A DNA stretch of 64,000 nucleotides, taken from the NCBI RefSeq assembly GCF_900115095.1, contig NZ_FOVH01000002.1, positions 558,001-622,000 on the forward strand. The letters run 5' to 3'. The notes below the pieces were generated by a model. That model was not told the origin of the DNA. It was given only the letters and a program-made list of their open reading frames with translations, and did not search any database. Positions 8,789 through 16,598 of the stretch are shown one piece after another (the first letter of the stretch is position 1; every line of letters starts with the position of its first letter). A program made the translations under genes and the position numbers. Source of the stretch: Actinomadura madurae. GTDB taxonomy: Bacteria; Actinomycetota; Actinomycetes; Streptosporangiales; Streptosporangiaceae.

Positions 8789-9637
8789 ATGCGTTTCAGA
8801 CGGCTCCGCTCATGGGCGGTCATGGCCGCCGCGATGGCCGCCGCCTTCGCCGCGCCGGCACCCGCCGCGCACGCGGAGACCAGCCCGGAGGGGGCGAACG
8901 ACTGGAACTGCAAACCCTCGTTCCTGCACCCCCGCCCGGTGGTGCTGGTGCACGGCACCTTCGAGAACATGGCGTTCAACTGGCAGAAGCTCTCGCCCGC
9001 GCTGAAGAAGGCCGGATACTGCGTCTACGCCCTCAATTACGGCGGCCCGAAGGACGGCCCCATCCAGGGAATCTACGACATTCCCACCTCGGCCGGTGAA
9101 CTGTCGGCGTTCGTCGACAGGGTGCTCGCGTCGACCGGGGCGCCGAAGGTCGACATCGTCGGCCATTCACAGGGCGGCATGATGCCGCGCTATTACATGA
9201 AGTTCCTCGGCGGGGCCGCGAAGGTGAACAGGCTCGTCGGGATCGTCCCGTCCAACCACGGCACCAACATGTCGGGCCTGGTCGAGCTGGGCAGCCTGCT
9301 CGGCATCACGCAGGCGGTCGTCAGGGCCGCGCCGGCGGCGGGCCAGCAGATCGTCGGATCCGACTTCCTGAAGAAGCTGAACGAGGGCGGCGACACCGAG
9401 CCCGGCCCGACGTACATCGTGCTGGCCACCAAGTACGACGAGGTCGTCACGCCCTACACGTCGGAGTTCCTGAACGGGTCGAACGCCCAGAACGTGCTGC
9501 TCCAGGACAAGTGCCCGAACGACACCAACGCGCACGTCGGCATCGCCTTCGACCCGGTGATGATCAAGTTCGTGCTCAACTCGCTCGACGTCTGGGGCCC
9601 GTACTGGCCCATCGACTGCGCGAGGCCGCTCGGCTGA
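8789..9637 (+). CDS. Secreted triacylglycerol lipase/esterase, alpha/beta-hydrolase
   Basis: 282 aa from the ATG at 8789, which follows AAGGGAGA. A Sec signal peptide is evident (MRFRRLRSWAV...AAFAAPAPAAHA-E). The mature part starts with PVVLVHGTFENMAFNW (oxyanion HG), then the nucleophile elbow VGHSQGGMMPRYYMK; a catalytic Asp is likely in TKYDEVVTPY and His in NAHVGIAFD. This is the actinomycete extracellular lipase family (class I.7-like), hydrolysing esters outside the cell. Cys residues (NWNCKPS, GYCVY, DKCPN, IDCARP) probably form disulfides. It stands alone and ends in a strong hairpin terminator shared with the aminotransferase gene. The 244 bp upstream hold nothing I can name. Confidence 0.9.
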   Translation: MRFRRLRSWAVMAAAMAAAFAAPAPAAHAETSPEGANDWNCKPSFLHPRPVVLVHGTFENMAFNWQKLSPALKKAGYCVYALNYGGPKDGPIQGIYDIPTSAGELSAFVDRVLASTGAPKVDIVGHSQGGMMPRYYMKFLGGAAKVNRLVGIVPSNHGTNMSGLVELGSLLGITQAVVRAAPAAGQQIVGSDFLKKLNEGGDTEPGPTYIVLATKYDEVVTPYTSEFLNGSNAQNVLLQDKCPNDTNAHVGIAFDPVMIKFVLNSLDVWGPYWPIDCARPLG

Positions 9638-9650
9638 CGCGCCCGGATGC

Positions 9651-9693
9651 CGCGGCGCCCGGTGGCCTCGCCCTTTCACCACCGGGCGCCGCG
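9651..9693. terminator. Bidirectional hairpin terminator
   Basis: A perfect 15-bp inverted repeat (9651-9665 and 9679-9693, loop 13 nt) lies between the convergent lipase and aminotransferase stop codons. The stem is almost all G/C, with no U-tract, as is common in actinomycetes. Confidence 0.75.
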
Positions 9694-9728
9694 CCTCCTC
9701 CCCGGAAACGCCCGTGCCCCGGGTCGCG

Positions 9729-10982
9729 TCAGCCGGTCGCGTCCGCCACGGCGTGCGACCAGATGCCGAGCGCGTCGTCGACCTGCTCCTCGTCGACGAT
9801 CAGCGGCGGGATCATCCGGACGACGTTGCCGTACGCGCCGCAGGTGAGCAGCAGCAGCCCGCGCTCGGCGGCGGCCTTGTGCGCCCGCGTCGCGGCGGCG
9901 GCGTCGGGCTCGCCGTCCCCGGTGGTGAACTCGCTGGCCTGCATCAGCCCGAGCCCGCGCACGTCCCCGATCTCCGGGTGGTCGGCGGCGACCTTGCGGA
10001 GCCCGTCGTTCAGCCGCGCGCCCTGCCGGGCCGCGTTGCCGACGAGGTCCTCGTCGGCGATGACCTGGAGCGTGGCGAGCGCGGCGGCGCACGCGACCGC
10101 GTTGCCCCCGTACGTCCCGCCCTGGGACCCCGGACGCGCCTTCTCCATCAGCGCCGCCGGCGCCGCGATCGCCGACAGCGGGAACCCGCTGGCCAGCCCC
10201 TTCGCCGTGATCAGGACGTCCGGGCGCGCCGCGGAGTGCTCGTGCCCCCAGAACCGGCCGGTCCGCCCGAACCCGGTCTGCACCTCGTCCATGATCAGCA
10301 GGATGCCGTGCCGGTCGGCGCGCTCGCGCAGCCCCTCCAGGAACGCGGGCGGCGCCGGGATGTAGCCGCCCTCGCCGAGCACGGGCTCGACGACGAACGC
10401 GGCGGTGTCGGCCGCGGGGCTGGCGGTGACGAGCAGGTAGTCCAGCTCGCGCAGCGCGAAGCGGGTGGCCTCCTCCTCCGGCCAGCCGTACCGGTAGGCC
10501 TGCGGGAACGGCGCGATGGCGGCGCCCGGCATCAGCGGGCCGATCCCGGCGCGGAACTTGGTGCCCGCCGTGGTGAGCGCGGCGGCGCCCATCGTCCGGC
10601 CGTGGAAGGAGCCGTGGAAGACCACGATGTTCTGCCGCCCGGTGGCGTGCCGGGCCAGCCGGATGGACGCCTCGACGGCCTCGCTGCCGCTGTTGAGGAA
10701 GAACAGCGAGTCCAGGCCGTCCGGCAGGACGTCGCCGAGGGCCTCGGTCAGCCGGAGCAGCGGCTGGTGCATCACCGTCGTGTACTGCCCGTGGATCAGC
10801 GTCCCGACCTGCTTCTGCGCGGCCTCGACCACGCGCGGGTGGCAGTGGCCGGTGTTGGTGACGCCGATGCCCGCGGTGAAGTCGAGGTGCCGGCGGCCGT
10901 CGGTGTCGTACAGGTACACGCCCTCGCCGCGCTCGGCAAGAACAGGGGTGGCCTGCTTGAGCAGGGGTGAGAGCGTAGCCAT
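9729..10982 (-). CDS. Class III PLP aminotransferase (GabT/omega-aminotransferase type)
   Basis: 417 aa from the ATG at 10982, which follows GGAGGGACGC. Class III features: FLNSGSEAVEASIRLARH, HGSFHGRTMGA, EPVLGEGGY, the PLP-binding Asp in LLIMDEVQTGFGRTG, and the Schiff-base Lys in DVLITAKGLASGFPL. It moves an amino group from an omega- or beta-amino compound to a keto acid, as in 4-aminobutyrate aminotransferase; the true substrate is unknown. A GntR-type operator (10997-11010) lies between a plausible promoter (TGGACA-N18-TACATT) and the start codon, so it belongs to the regulon of the neighbouring GntR repressor. Confidence 0.9.
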   Translation of the reverse strand: MATLSPLLKQATPVLAERGEGVYLYDTDGRRHLDFTAGIGVTNTGHCHPRVVEAAQKQVGTLIHGQYTTVMHQPLLRLTEALGDVLPDGLDSLFFLNSGSEAVEASIRLARHATGRQNIVVFHGSFHGRTMGAAALTTAGTKFRAGIGPLMPGAAIAPFPQAYRYGWPEEEATRFALRELDYLLVTASPAADTAAFVVEPVLGEGGYIPAPPAFLEGLRERADRHGILLIMDEVQTGFGRTGRFWGHEHSAARPDVLITAKGLASGFPLSAIAAPAALMEKARPGSQGGTYGGNAVACAAALATLQVIADEDLVGNAARQGARLNDGLRKVAADHPEIGDVRGLGLMQASEFTTGDGEPDAAAATRAHKAAAERGLLLLTCGAYGNVVRMIPPLIVDEEQVDDALGIWSHAVADATG

Positions 10983-10996
10983 GCGTCCCTCCGGTA

Positions 10997-11010
10997 GATT
11001 GTCGACAATC
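10997..11010. promoter_or_regulatory. GntR operator copy 1 (GATTGTCGACAATC)
   Basis: A perfect 14-bp palindrome just before the ribosome site of the aminotransferase gene, between it and the GntR gene. Half-sites GATTGT/ACAATC recur at 12530-12541 and 14039-14052. The spacing and the TnGTnnACnA core fit FadR/FCD-type GntR regulators. Confidence 0.7.
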
Positions 11011-11064
11011 TGCAATGTAGGTGCCCCGCGGTCCGGATGTCCAGGGCCGGGGGCGGGCCGGGCG

Positions 11065-11724
11065 TCAGGTGACGCGGAGCCGTTCGATCGAGTCGGTCAT
11101 GTGCTCCTCGATGAGGGTCAGCAGCCGCTCCTCCTCGCCGTCGCCGATCGCGTCGACGAGCCGCCGGTGCTCCTCGACCAGCTCGGTCGGCTCGGGGTAG
11201 GTGTCCTGCAGCGCGTTCAGGCACATCCGCGTCTCCACCAGCAGCGTGTGCGCCATCCGCTCCAGCCGGGGGCTGCCGGACGAGCTGACCAGCACCTCGT
11301 GGAACGCCTGGTCGGCATCGCTCATCGCGACGCGGTCGCGCTGGCTCGCGGCGTCGACCAGCGCGTCCAGGGCGTCGGTGAGCCGGGCCACCGCCTCGCC
11401 CCGGTTCCGCTCCATGATGAGCTGGCATGCCTCGCGCTCGATCGCGAGCCGGGCGAGGTAGACGTCCTCGACGTCCCCCTCGTCGAGGGTGATCACGAAC
11501 AGCCCGCGGTGCGGCTCGCTGACGAGCAGGCCCTCCTGGACGAGCCGCTGCATCGCCTCGCGCAGCGGGCCGCGGCTGATGCCGAGGCGCCCGGCGAGCT
11601 CGGCCTCGCCGAGTTGCGCGCCGGGTTCCAGCGACCCGTACATGATCGCCGAGCGCAGCTCGTCGGAGACGATCTCGACGGTCGACTTGCGGGGGACAGG
11701 TTCCAGCTCACCCAACCGGCCCAT
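11065..11724 (-). CDS. GntR family regulator, FadR/FCD subfamily
   Basis: 219 aa. N-terminal winged helix-turn-helix (IVSDELRSAIMYGSLEPGAQLGEAELAGRLGISRGPLREAMQRLVQEGLL), then an all-helical FCD ligand domain with the metal-binding pattern (D...H around DADQAFHEVLVSSSGS, His in LVEEHRRLVDAI and IEEHMTDSI). AAAGGGG precedes the ATG. It is the last gene of the minus-strand cluster 13838-11065 and lies between three copies of one palindrome. It is therefore the likely repressor of this catabolic island, induced by a small carboxylate. Confidence 0.9.
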   Translation of the reverse strand: MGRLGELEPVPRKSTVEIVSDELRSAIMYGSLEPGAQLGEAELAGRLGISRGPLREAMQRLVQEGLLVSEPHRGLFVITLDEGDVEDVYLARLAIEREACQLIMERNRGEAVARLTDALDALVDAASQRDRVAMSDADQAFHEVLVSSSGSPRLERMAHTLLVETRMCLNALQDTYPEPTELVEEHRRLVDAIGDGEEERLLTLIEEHMTDSIERLRVT

Positions 11725-11740
11725 GGGCGGGCCCCTTTCG

Positions 11741-12529
11741 TCACGGCTTCCAGGTATCTCGTCCCGCGGCGGGGACGGTGGCGGGCGCGGCGAACAGCCG
11801 GCCCAGCCCGGTGCGCGGCGGGAGGCCTTCGGGGCCGGACGCGAGCCGCAGCCCCTCCCACACGCTCACCTGGTTGGCGGTCAGCACCGGCTTGCCGACC
11901 CGCTCCTCCAGTTCGTCGAGCCAGGCCACGGTGTGCAGCGCTGTGTCGGGGACCAGCACCGCCTCGGCGTCCGGATGGTCGTTGGCCGCGACGAACGCGA
12001 GCACCTCGTCGCGGCCGAGGGTGCCGACCTCGGCGGCGGTGACGATGCCCCGGCAGGACAGCGCCACCACCTCGATGCCGGCGTGCGCGAGGAACGCCAC
12101 GAACCGCTCGGCGACGTCGGCCGGGTAGGTCGCGGCCACCGCGACCCTCGTCACGCCGAGGGCCTGCGCCGCGTTCACGAACGCGAACGAGGTGCTGGAC
12201 GCGGGCACGCCCGCCGCCTCCCGCACGCCCGCGACCTGCTGCGCGGCGCCGTCCCAGCCGAACACGAAACTGCCGCTGGTGCACGCCCACACCGCGGCCC
12301 GCACGCCCATGTCGCGCAGCGTCCGGGCGCCTTCGCCGAGGACGTCGGCGCCGCCGATGTCGAGCAGCGCGTCGACGCGGTGGGCGTCCTCGCGCATCAG
12401 CGTGTGCACGACCGGCAGGCTGACGCCGCCCGCTCCCGATTCCCGCAGGGCGCGCTCGATGACCGGATAGTCGTCCTCGGCGCTGTAGCCGGGGTAGAGG
12501 AATCCGGCGGTCAACCCGTTGTGCCCCAT
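11741..12529 (-). CDS. Asp/Glu-racemase-fold enzyme (maleate isomerase/arylmalonate decarboxylase-like), one Cys
   Basis: 262 aa. The start GLTAGFLYPGYSAEDDYPVIERAL and the motif VWACTSGSFVFGWDG identify the maleate cis-trans isomerase/arylmalonate decarboxylase group. In this superfamily two Cys usually flank the active site. Here the first is present (CTSGS) but the second position reads VPDTALHTV, with Asp where the paralogue at 12566-13327 has SCTNVPT. So it is unlikely to be a two-base racemase; a one-Cys decarboxylase/isomerase is possible. I chose the ATG at 12529, right after the second GntR operator with TAGGAT 10 nt upstream (near-leaderless). An ATG at 12559, 6 bp after the previous stop, is the alternative. 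Confidence 0.78.
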   Translation of the reverse strand: MGHNGLTAGFLYPGYSAEDDYPVIERALRESGAGGVSLPVVHTLMREDAHRVDALLDIGGADVLGEGARTLRDMGVRAAVWACTSGSFVFGWDGAAQQVAGVREAAGVPASSTSFAFVNAAQALGVTRVAVAATYPADVAERFVAFLAHAGIEVVALSCRGIVTAAEVGTLGRDEVLAFVAANDHPDAEAVLVPDTALHTVAWLDELEERVGKPVLTANQVSVWEGLRLASGPEGLPPRTGLGRLFAAPATVPAAGRDTWKP

Positions 12530-12541
12530 GTTGTCGACAAT
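12530..12541. promoter_or_regulatory. GntR operator copy 2, abutting a start codon
   Basis: TTGTCGACAA (12531-12540) with flanking G/T, matching the operator at 10997. It touches the ATG at 12529 and follows a -10-like TAGGAT on the minus strand. This suggests an internal, repressed, near-leaderless promoter for the distal racemase-fold gene and the GntR gene. Confidence 0.55.
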
Positions 12542-12565
12542 CCTAACCTCGCGGATCATTGGCGA

Positions 12566-13327
12566 TCAGGCCGCCGTGGACGGGGCGAGCTGTACCAGCG
12601 ACTGCCCGGGACCGGCCGCCGAGCGGCCCATCGCGCGCAGCGCCGAGCACATCGTCACCTGGTTGGCGGTCAGCACCGGCTTGCCGATCATCTGCTCCAG
12701 CGGCGCGATGATGTCGTAGGTCGGGACGTTCGTGCAGCTGATGAAGACGGCCTCGGCCTCGGGGCCGTCCACCGTCGACACCGCGGACACGATCTCGCCG
12801 TACCCGACCTTCCAGATGTGGCTGAGCAGCCCCATCCCGACCGACGACACCACCTCGATGCCGTACTCGCCGAGGAACGACACGAGCCGCTCGGTGACGG
12901 CGTCGATGTAGGGCGTGACCACCGCGATGCGGCGGACGTTCAGCAGCCGGAGCGACTCCACCAGCGCGCCCGACGTCGTCGTCGACACCGGCGCGCCGGC
13001 CGCCGTCATCGACTGGTGCAGCTGCAGCTCACCGGCCTTGCCGCGGATGAAGCTGCCGGACGCGCAGGCGTAGGCGACCGCGAGCGGCTCGGGGGCGAGC
13101 ACGTCGCGGGTCGCCTGCCGGACGATCGACTGGTCGGACAGCGCGGAGGCCATCTCGACGGTGACCGGCACCGGTACGTACGGGAGCCGGGTCATGTACA
13201 GCGAGACGTCGTCTGGGGTCCAGCGCCACAGTTCGCGGTCGAGCGCGAAGTCGAAGGGCGCGACCACGCCGATGCCGTGCTGCGCGAGCAGCTCGGGGCC
13301 GACGACCAGCGTGGGGTCGAATGTCAT
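12566..13327 (-). CDS. Asp/Glu-racemase-fold enzyme (maleate isomerase-like), two Cys
   Basis: 253 aa from the ATG at 13327; a GTG at 13339 is also possible. Both active-site cysteines are present: VAYACASGSFIRGKAG (first) and AVFISCTNVPTYDIIAPLE (second), with GKPVLTANQVTM near the C-terminus as in maleate isomerases. Such enzymes use one Cys as nucleophile and one as acid on dicarboxylates. It starts 17 bp after the DUF3830 gene and is followed 6-36 bp later by its one-Cys paralogue, so the two may act on consecutive intermediates or form a mixed enzyme. The exact substrate cannot be read from sequence. Confidence 0.82.
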   Translation of the reverse strand: MTFDPTLVVGPELLAQHGIGVVAPFDFALDRELWRWTPDDVSLYMTRLPYVPVPVTVEMASALSDQSIVRQATRDVLAPEPLAVAYACASGSFIRGKAGELQLHQSMTAAGAPVSTTTSGALVESLRLLNVRRIAVVTPYIDAVTERLVSFLGEYGIEVVSSVGMGLLSHIWKVGYGEIVSAVSTVDGPEAEAVFISCTNVPTYDIIAPLEQMIGKPVLTANQVTMCSALRAMGRSAAGPGQSLVQLAPSTAA

Positions 13328-13343
13328 CTGGGTGCCCACCGCT

Positions 13344-13838
13344 CTAGGACTCGGCGCGGGCGTAGACGAGGCGCTCGCCGACCCCGCCGGATCGCCAGAC
13401 GTCGTTGCACGCCTCCGCCATCCGGTCGAGGCCGTCGACGATCGTCGCGTACACGTTGCCGGGCACCCACCCGACGTCGCCGTTGAGCAGCAGGTTGTTG
13501 CGGCCGTAGAAGATCGCGAGGTCGATGACGCCGGGCAGCGCGTGGATGTTCTTCTCCTCCTTGAACTTCCGGTCGAGCATCCCGCCGGGGAAGGAGAAGT
13601 AGACGACGTCGCCCGGGATGGGGGTGACGGTGGGGTTCTCCAGGCCGACCTCGTCCTCGGAGAACCGCTCGACCATCGTGTACACCTCGTTGCGGGCGTA
13701 CTTGGCGTGGTACGCGTCGCCTCCGAGGGGCAGGGAGCGCCACACGGCCTCGCAGGTCCGCGGCGCGTCCTTCTCCAGCAGCTCCGCGACGCACGAGACG
13801 CCACGACGCTCCAGAGTGATGGTCATGAGCTTGGGCAT
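13344..13838 (-). CDS. DUF3830 family protein, cyclophilin-like fold
   Basis: 164 aa, the whole family length. The start MPKLMTITLERRGVSCVAELLEKDAPRTCEAVW and the FFS/YFSFPGGMLDR and NLLLNGDVGWVPGN stretches match DUF3830, predicted to have a cyclophilin-like barrel. The start at 13838 has a strong GGGAGG 7 nt upstream. Genes of this family often sit beside racemase-fold enzymes and amidohydrolases (my recollection of context, not a search). It is first in the minus-strand cluster, downstream of operator 14039-14052. A long leader (~200 nt) with G-rich hairpins separates it from that operator. Confidence 0.8.
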   Translation of the reverse strand: MPKLMTITLERRGVSCVAELLEKDAPRTCEAVWRSLPLGGDAYHAKYARNEVYTMVERFSEDEVGLENPTVTPIPGDVVYFSFPGGMLDRKFKEEKNIHALPGVIDLAIFYGRNNLLLNGDVGWVPGNVYATIVDGLDRMAEACNDVWRSGGVGERLVYARAES

Positions 13839-13904
13839 GCCGGACCTCCCCGTGAAGTGGGGTTGGCGAGATCGTCGCCACCCGAAAGGACTCTCCATGG
13901 TCGT

Positions 13905-13936
13905 GGGGGGTGACCCCCACACCCCCCGGAGGGGGC
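13905..13936. repeat. G/C-run hairpin element in the leader of the DUF3830 operon (REP-like)
   Basis: Runs of G5-6 and C5-6 that can pair in several ways (GGGGGT/ACCCCC, CCCCCCGGAGGGGG). Similar G-run/C-run hairpins occur at 16571-16587 and 57826-57845. Here it lies in the operon leader, so it might act as an attenuator or simply be a dispersed palindrome. Confidence 0.45.
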
Positions 13937-14038
13937 TTGAGTTAGAGCGCTCTGGGATCCGTCCTGGCCAGGCTTCGGTTGCGACGGTCTTGCAGCACAG
14001 GGGTCAGTGCGGTGACCAGGGCCGTGGTGCACCGCGCT

Positions 14039-14052
14039 GATTGTTGACAATC
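14039..14052. promoter_or_regulatory. GntR operator copy 3 in the divergent promoter
   Basis: GATTGT-TG-ACAATC: the same half-sites as the operator at 10997 with a changed centre. It overlaps the -35 hexamer TTGACA (14044-14049) of the plus-strand promoter and lies upstream of the minus-strand DUF3830 operon, so one site can control both directions. Confidence 0.7.
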
Positions 14053-14072
14053 CTACGAACGCTTCCTAGCGT
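14044..14072 (+). promoter_or_regulatory. Promoter of the dehydrogenase-amidase operon
   Basis: TTGACA (14044-14049), 17-nt spacer, TAGCGT (14067-14072). The -35 box is inside the GntR operator, giving a simple repression mechanism. Predicted transcript start is about 50 nt before the ATG at 14131. Confidence 0.6.
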
Positions 14073-14130
14073 GTCAATGCCTCCACGAGTTGCCTTCTCG
14101 TAAACTCCGCACACCCCGGAAGTGACGCCG

Positions 14131-15129
14131 ATGGACCCTGTTCAGCACGCCTCCGGCGGCCCGCCCGACGTGGTGGTGCTGGTCGGGGACGTCGAGCCGC
14201 GCGGCATGGCGGAGGCCGAGCGCCTCGCGCGGGTCCGTTACGTGCGCGAAACAGAGCTCGCCGAGGCGCTTCCGGGCGCCGACGTCCTCTTCATGTGGGA
14301 CTTCCTTTCCGACGCCCTCGCGGGGGCCTGGCCGGCGTCCGGCGGGCCCGGGTGGGTGCACATCGCGAGCGCCGGCGTCGACCGGCTGATGTTCCCGGCC
14401 CTCATCGAGAGTGAGACTAAAGTCACCAATTCGCGAGGTGTGTTCGACGAGCCGATCGCCGAGTACGTCCTCGGGCTGGTGCTGGCCTTCGCCAAGGACC
14501 TGCCGGGCACGCTGCGCCTTCAGGGCGAGCGTCGCTGGCGGCACCGCGAGACCGAGCGCGTCACCGGGTCCCGCGCGCTCGTCGTCGGCACCGGCCCGAT
14601 CGGCCGCGCCATCGGCCGCCGGCTGTCCGCGGCGGGCCTGGCCGTCACCGGCGCCGGCCGCACCGCCCGCGACGCCGATTCCGACCTCGGCCTCGTCCAT
14701 CCGATGGAGCGGCTGGACGAGGCGCTCGCCGAGGCCGACTACGTGGTGCTCGCCGCCCCTCTCACCCCGCAGACCCGCGGCATGATCGACGCCGCCGCGC
14801 TGGACCGGATGCGGCCGTCCGCGCGGCTGATCAACGTGGGCCGGGGCGCGCTGGTGGCCGAGCCCGACCTCGTCAAGGCGCTGCGGGCCGGCCGGATCGC
14901 GGGCGCCGCGCTCGACGTCTTCGAGGACGAGCCGCTGCCGCCGTCCTCGCCCCTGTGGGACATGCCGAACGTCATCGTGTCCCCGCACATGTCCGGCGAC
15001 GTGATCGGCTGGCGGGACGAGCTGGTCCGGCTGTTCGCCGCCAATCTCGGCCGCTACGTGTCCGGCCGCCCGCTCCGCAACGTCGTGGACAAGCGGCTCG
15101 GCTATGTGGGTTCGAACCAGAGGGGGTAG
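14131..15129 (+). CDS. D-isomer-specific 2-hydroxyacid dehydrogenase
   Basis: 332 aa from the ATG at 14131 (GTG at 14122 also in frame). The NAD-binding motif GTGPIGRAIGRRL, the catalytic Arg in INVGRGALV, Glu in DVFEDEPLP and His in VIVSPHMSG are all present, as is the conserved SAGVDRL / NSRGVFDEPIAEY region. It reduces a 2-keto acid or oxidises a D-2-hydroxyacid with NAD(P). It is co-transcribed with the amidase gene (2-bp gap) and controlled by the divergent GntR-operator promoter, so it should process a keto or hydroxy acid from the same catabolic route. Confidence 0.9.
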   Translation: MDPVQHASGGPPDVVVLVGDVEPRGMAEAERLARVRYVRETELAEALPGADVLFMWDFLSDALAGAWPASGGPGWVHIASAGVDRLMFPALIESETKVTNSRGVFDEPIAEYVLGLVLAFAKDLPGTLRLQGERRWRHRETERVTGSRALVVGTGPIGRAIGRRLSAAGLAVTGAGRTARDADSDLGLVHPMERLDEALAEADYVVLAAPLTPQTRGMIDAAALDRMRPSARLINVGRGALVAEPDLVKALRAGRIAGAALDVFEDEPLPPSSPLWDMPNVIVSPHMSGDVIGWRDELVRLFAANLGRYVSGRPLRNVVDKRLGYVGSNQRG

Positions 15130-15131
15130 CC

Positions 15132-16523
15132 ATGGCCGACGCGGCCGATCTGACCGCGACCGAACTGGTGGAGGCGTACGCGGCCGGGACGCTCTCCCCG
15201 GTCGAGGCCGCCGAGGCCGTCCTCGCCCGGATACGGCGGGACGACCCGGAGCTCAACGCGTTCTGCCTGGTCGACGGGGAGACCACGCTCGACATGGCCC
15301 GTGAGGCGGCCGGGCGGTGGCGGCGCGGCGCGACCCTCGGGCCGCTGGACGGCGTGCCCGTCTCCATCAAGGACGTCCTGCTCACCCGGGGCTGGCCGAC
15401 GCTGCGCGGCTCGACGACGATCGACCCGGCGGGCCCCTGGGACGAGGACGCCCCGTCGGTGGCCCGCCTGCGCGAGCAGGGCGCGGTGTTCGTCGGGAAG
15501 ACGACGACGCCCGAGTTCGCCTGGAAGGGCGTGACCGACAACCCGCTGACCGGCGTCACCCGCAACCCGCGGGACCCGTCCCGCACGCCGGGCGGGTCGT
15601 CCGGCGGCGCGGCGGCGGCCGTCGCGGCGGGGATGGCGCCGCTCGCGCTCGGCACCGACGGCGGCGGCTCGGTGCGCATCCCGGCCGCGTTCACCGGCAC
15701 GTTCACCATCAAGCCGACGTACGGCCGCGTCCCGCACTACCCGGCGAGCCCGTTCGGGACGCTCGCGCACACCGGCCCGATGACCACCACCGTGGCCGAC
15801 GCCGCCCTGCTCCTGGACGTGATCTGCGGCGCCGACGGCCGCGACTGGTCGTCGCTGCCGCCGCCGGAGGTCCCGTTCACCGAGGCGGGCCCGGACGACC
15901 TGACCGGCCTGCGGATCGCCTTCAGCCCCGACCTCGGGTTCGCGCGGGTCGACCCCGAGGTCGCGGCGTCCGTCGCCGCCGCCGCCGAGGTCTTCACCGA
16001 GCTGGGCGCGAAGGTGGAGCAGGCCGACCCCGGCTTCGGCGACCCCGTCGAGGAGTTCGAGGTCCTGTGGTTCGCGGGCGCGGCCAAGGTGGTCGAGCAC
16101 CTTCCGCCGGAGGCGTTCGCACGCCTGGACCCGGGCCTGCGGGAGATCTGCGAGCAGGGCGCGCGGTACTCGGCCGTCGAGTACCTCACCGCCACCGCCC
16201 GCCGGATGGAGCTGGGCCGGCTGATGGGCCTGTTCCACGAGCGGTACGACCTGCTGCTCACCCCGACGATGCCGATCGTCGCGTTCGAGGCCGGGCGGGA
16301 GGTCCCGCCGGGCTCGCCGTCCCCGCGCTGGACGAGCTGGACCCCGTTCACCTACCCGTTCAACATGACGCAGCAGCCGGCCGCGAGCCTGCCGTGCGGC
16401 CTCACCTCCGGCGGCCTGCCGGTCGGCCTCCAGGTCGTCGGCGCCCGGCACGCCGACGCCCTGGTCATGGCCGCGTGCGCCGCCTACGAGAAGGCGCGGC
16501 CGTGGCGGGGACGGCGGCCGTAG
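15132..16523 (+). CDS. Amidase signature (AS) family amidohydrolase
   Basis: 463 aa, standard for the family. The Ser-cisSer-Lys triad is visible: Lys in PVSIKDVL, the Gly/Ser-rich RTPGGSSGGAAAAVAAGMAPLALGT, and the nucleophile Ser in GTDGGGSVRIPA. It hydrolyses a C-N amide bond to acid and ammonia. AGAGGGGGTAG at the end of the previous gene is its ribosome site, so translation is coupled. Together with the aminotransferase, racemase-fold enzymes and hydroxyacid dehydrogenase it suggests degradation of an amide-bearing amino or dicarboxylic compound; the substrate is not known. It ends in a hairpin terminator at 16571. Confidence 0.92.
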   Translation: MADAADLTATELVEAYAAGTLSPVEAAEAVLARIRRDDPELNAFCLVDGETTLDMAREAAGRWRRGATLGPLDGVPVSIKDVLLTRGWPTLRGSTTIDPAGPWDEDAPSVARLREQGAVFVGKTTTPEFAWKGVTDNPLTGVTRNPRDPSRTPGGSSGGAAAAVAAGMAPLALGTDGGGSVRIPAAFTGTFTIKPTYGRVPHYPASPFGTLAHTGPMTTTVADAALLLDVICGADGRDWSSLPPPEVPFTEAGPDDLTGLRIAFSPDLGFARVDPEVAASVAAAAEVFTELGAKVEQADPGFGDPVEEFEVLWFAGAAKVVEHLPPEAFARLDPGLREICEQGARYSAVEYLTATARRMELGRLMGLFHERYDLLLTPTMPIVAFEAGREVPPGSPSPRWTSWTPFTYPFNMTQQPAASLPCGLTSGGLPVGLQVVGARHADALVMAACAAYEKARPWRGRRP

Positions 16524-16570
16524 CGGAGCGTCGGCGGAGTGGAGGTCGCCGGCTCCGCACCGCGGGGGTT

Positions 16571-16587
16571 CCGGGGGTCGCCCCCGG
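16571..16587. terminator. Hairpin between convergent amidase and alcohol dehydrogenase genes
   Basis: CCGGGGG-TCG-CCCCCGG, a perfect 7-bp stem with a 3-nt loop. It lies between stop codons at 16523 and 16599 and could serve both strands. It belongs to the same G-run/C-run type as 13905-13936. Confidence 0.6.
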
Positions 16588-16598
16588 GAAGGGCACGT

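Noticed and set aside
6406..8979. Minus-strand 857-codon frame over MFS and TetR genes
   Set aside because: Shadow of the two real genes; Arg/Pro-rich with no membrane helices.
9729..16523. Assignment of the catabolic island to nicotinate breakdown (maleamate amidase plus maleate isomerase)
   Set aside because: The amidase is of the AS family rather than the isochorismatase-like NicF type, and no hydroxylase or dioxygenase genes are present; the substrate is left open.
13905..16587. G/C hairpins as an insertion sequence or attachment site
   Set aside because: No transposase, integrase, target duplication or tRNA end is nearby; they fit dispersed palindromes or terminators.
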